Translations under genes and position numbers: made by a program
The notes under the pieces: model-generated
Database searches by the model: none
Told to the model about the DNA's origin: nothing
What the model saw: only the letters and a program-made list of their open reading frames with translations
Part shown: piece by piece, positions 5,519 to 6,797 of the stretch
Layout of the letters: each line of letters opens with the position of its first letter
Numbering within the stretch: the stretch's first letter is position 1
From: DATGKD01 sp035294855
GTDB taxonomy: Bacteria; Actinomycetota; Acidimicrobiia; Acidimicrobiales; UBA8190
Reading direction: 5' to 3'
NCBI GenBank assembly: GCA_035294855.1
Contig: DATGKD010000221.1
Coordinates: 1 to 6,797 of the forward strand
DNA length: 6,797 nt

Positions 5519-5539
5519 TGTGTCAAGTCATCGGCGAAT
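5519..5539 (+). repeat. left terminal inverted repeat of the IS
   Basis: It starts TGTGTCAAGTCATC and ends GGCGAAT; it matches the right repeat at all but positions 8, 10 and 14. The transposase stop codon (complement of tca at 5528-5530) lies inside it, as is common where the coding region runs up to the IS tip. Confidence 0.75.
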
Positions 5540-6712
5540 GCTGTGTCGGGACATCGTAGAAACCCACCCCAGGCCTTGCGGGTGGTAGTCGCGCTCGGGG
5601 TCCAAGGTCAGGGTCCTGAGCAGGTCACCGCCGGTTGAGAGCACCCGGACCTCGGCGTCGGCCACGAACATCACCACCCGAAGGCCCTTGAAGGGCGCGC
5701 CCATGCCGATGTGGCGGAGCCGCCCCTCGTATCTGACGGTGAGCTTTCCGCACCAGTCGACCCGGTCGTGGCGGATCCGGCAGTGGGTGTCGGGGTCGGA
5801 CTTCTTCGGATGGGCCTTCACCTTCGAGGCGAAGACCTCCAGCGGCGTCCTGCGGTTGAGCGAGCGGTGGGGGCGGACCTCGTTGTAGTAGGGGACGAAG
5901 CGGTCGATCTGCGCCTGCAACTGCACGACGGTGCGCGCCGAAGGCTGGCGCGCCAGGAACTTCTTCAACGTCTGGTGGAATCTCTCGACCTTGCCGCACG
6001 TCTGCGGATGGTTCGGACGCGAGTGCTTGAACACCACGCCGAGCCGCTCGAGCTCGCATTCGAACAACACCCGACCGAGCCGGTATCTGCCGGTGTAGAT
6101 GGCGCCGTTGTCACTCAACACGCTGGCCGGCGTCCCATAGAGGGCCCTGGCCTGGTGGAATACCCGCACGACGTCGGTGGTCTTGGTGACCGCCACCGCC
6201 ACCGAGGCGACGCACAGACGGCTGTGGTCGTCGATGAAGTTCACGATCTCCACGTGGCGCCCGCTCTTCAAGGTGAAGTGCGTCATGTCGGTCTGCCAGC
6301 ACTCGTTGGGCAGCGACGCTTCGAAGCGCACGAAGGAGGATTTGGGCCGCTTGCGCGGCTCGTAGGCAACGAGGCCGCGCCGGCGCAGGATGCGCATGAC
6401 GGTGCTGAGCGACGGCGCGCTCCCGTGGCGGCGCTCCAGGTGCACGCGGATGGTCTGGGCGCCGGCGTCGAGCCCTTCTTCGTCGAGCTGCTTGCGCAAC
6501 AGGACGATCTCGTCCTCGAGCGCAGCCGACGTGGCGGTCGGTGAGCGATGCGGACGTTTGGAGCGAGGCCGAAGACCGTCCTCGCCCTCTTCGGCGTAGC
6601 GCGCCAGCAGCCGGTAGATCCACGAGTGGTGCACGCCATGGGCGGCCGCCAACTCCAGGACCGGGCGTCCCTCGAACAGATGGGCCTCGACCAGGAACCG
6701 GGCCTTCTCCAC
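5528..6712 (-). CDS. IS481-family transposase (DDE integrase core)
   Basis: A 394-aa transposase that cuts and joins the IS ends. The N-terminal helix-turn-helix (about 14-45, LELAAAHGVHHSWIYRLLARY) should bind the terminal repeats. A second helical region reaches about 120. The integrase core has D142 (CWQTDMTHF), D201 (VLSDNGAIYTG) and E243 (GKVERFHQTLK), the full catalytic set. YYNEVRPHRSLNRRTPLEVF (275-294) is the usual core end. A C-terminal beta-rich extension (about 310-394) is typical of longer actinobacterial IS481 members. No frameshift or internal stop is present, so it is probably functional. GTG 6712 is the start because GGAGG (6724-6720) lies 7 nt upstream. The last codons run into the left inverted repeat. 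Confidence 0.95.
   Translation of the reverse strand: MEKARFLVEAHLFEGRPVLELAAAHGVHHSWIYRLLARYAEEGEDGLRPRSKRPHRSPTATSAALEDEIVLLRKQLDEEGLDAGAQTIRVHLERRHGSAPSLSTVMRILRRRGLVAYEPRKRPKSSFVRFEASLPNECWQTDMTHFTLKSGRHVEIVNFIDDHSRLCVASVAVAVTKTTDVVRVFHQARALYGTPASVLSDNGAIYTGRYRLGRVLFECELERLGVVFKHSRPNHPQTCGKVERFHQTLKKFLARQPSARTVVQLQAQIDRFVPYYNEVRPHRSLNRRTPLEVFASKVKAHPKKSDPDTHCRIRHDRVDWCGKLTVRYEGRLRHIGMGAPFKGLRVVMFVADAEVRVLSTGGDLLRTLTLDPERDYHPQGLGWVSTMSRHSIRR
5542..5554 (+). repeat. second, inner copy of the IS end motif (left)
   Basis: TGTGTCGGGACAT differs by one base from TGTGTCAGGACAT of the right terminal repeat and begins 23 bp inside the left repeat. It is probably a further transposase-binding site and overlaps the 3' end of the transposase gene. 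Confidence 0.5.
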
Positions 6713-6735
6713 AGGCGATCCTCCTCATCGGGACG

Positions 6736-6756
6736 ATTCGCCTATGTCCTGACACA
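6736..6756 (-). repeat. right terminal inverted repeat of the IS
   Basis: On the minus strand it begins TGTGTCAGGACATA and ends GGCGAAT, 18/21 identical to the left repeat. It lies 24 bp upstream of the transposase GTG. TAGGCG within it, with CTGACA 17 bp further upstream at 6767-6762, is a poor but possible promoter; its -35 part would lie outside the IS. Confidence 0.75.
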
Positions 6757-6771
6757 TCCCCTGTCAGATTG

Positions 6772-6787
6772 TTCGCTTATGTCCTGA
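6772..6787 (-). repeat. third copy of the IS end motif, outside the right repeat
   Basis: TTCGCTTATGTCCTGA at 6772-6787 matches TTCGCCTATGTCCTGA at 6737-6752 at 15 of 16 bases, same orientation, 35 bp apart. Either the IS end reaches further right and has two binding sites, or another related IS end starts here. The window stops 10 bases later. Confidence 0.6.
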
Positions 6788-6797
6788 TTCCGGAGAC

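Larger units (their letters stand above)
5519..6756 (-). mobile_element. IS481-family insertion sequence, apparently complete, about 1.24 kb
   Basis: It is bounded by inverted repeats of 21 bp (18 matches) at 5519-5539 and 6736-6756 and carries one intact transposase filling almost the whole element. Both length and single-ORF layout fit IS481. The match continues two more bases outward (GA on both ends), so the true tips may be 5517 and 6758. I see no target-site duplication: the left flank ends TTGCGA and the right flank starts TCCCCT. The left end lies six bases after the tRNA-Val CCA. A further copy of the end motif beyond the right tip (6772-6787) leaves the right boundary uncertain. Confidence 0.8.

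Noticed and set aside
5711..6544. Plus-strand 277-aa open frame inside the IS
   Set aside because: It is antisense to an intact DDE transposase and is Arg/Val/Glu-rich, as expected of a shadow frame in GC-rich DNA.
5519..6797. CRISPR-like array from the repeated end motif
   Set aside because: Only four partial copies, in two orientations and with unequal spacing, placed at the IS ends. IS terminal structure explains them.

Overview
The window is GC-rich DNA with many GTG starts, GTGA stop/start overlaps, TANNNT-type promoter boxes placed for leaderless transcription, and a flavin/F420-type split-barrel protein. Together these point to an actinobacterium (Actinomycetota). The class cannot be fixed from this sequence alone. 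Gene density is high, with no gene-free stretch over 300 bp; the longest is about 220 bp, just before the tRNA.

Left part (1-2119, minus strand): a three-gene, apparently co-transcribed set. It runs from an unrecognised 201-aa cytosolic protein (2119-1514), to a small secreted lipoprotein (about 1468-1031), to an alpha/beta hydrolase cut by the window edge (1034-1). The hydrolase start overlaps the lipoprotein stop as GTGA. The hydrolase has cysteine where serine is expected in its nucleophile elbow.

Middle (2120-3198, plus strand): a 69-bp divergent spacer carries two mirror-image TANNNT boxes, each 8 nt from an ATG, around a shared palindrome. It drives an inositol-monophosphatase-family gene (2189-2986), which is coupled by a GTGA overlap to a 71-aa protein ending in a CxxC-x3-H knuckle. 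Convergent to these is a class I SAM-dependent methyltransferase (3994-3224, minus). Divergent from the methyltransferase are a pyridoxamine-phosphate-oxidase-like split-barrel protein (4039-4539) and a tandemly duplicated ABM/EthD-like ferredoxin-fold protein (4631-5215).

Right part (5436-6797): a complete tRNA-Val(TAC) with encoded CCA. Six bases downstream begins an apparently intact IS481-family insertion sequence (about 5519-6756, transposase on the minus strand, DDE residues all present) with 18/21 terminal inverted repeats. Extra copies of the same end motif lie inside the left end and outside the right end.

Most genes look like ordinary housekeeping or accessory chromosomal genes. 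I do not see a convincing new multi-gene system. The points most worth checking are the cysteine nucleophile, the start of the lipoprotein, the mirrored leaderless promoters and the repeated IS end motif.
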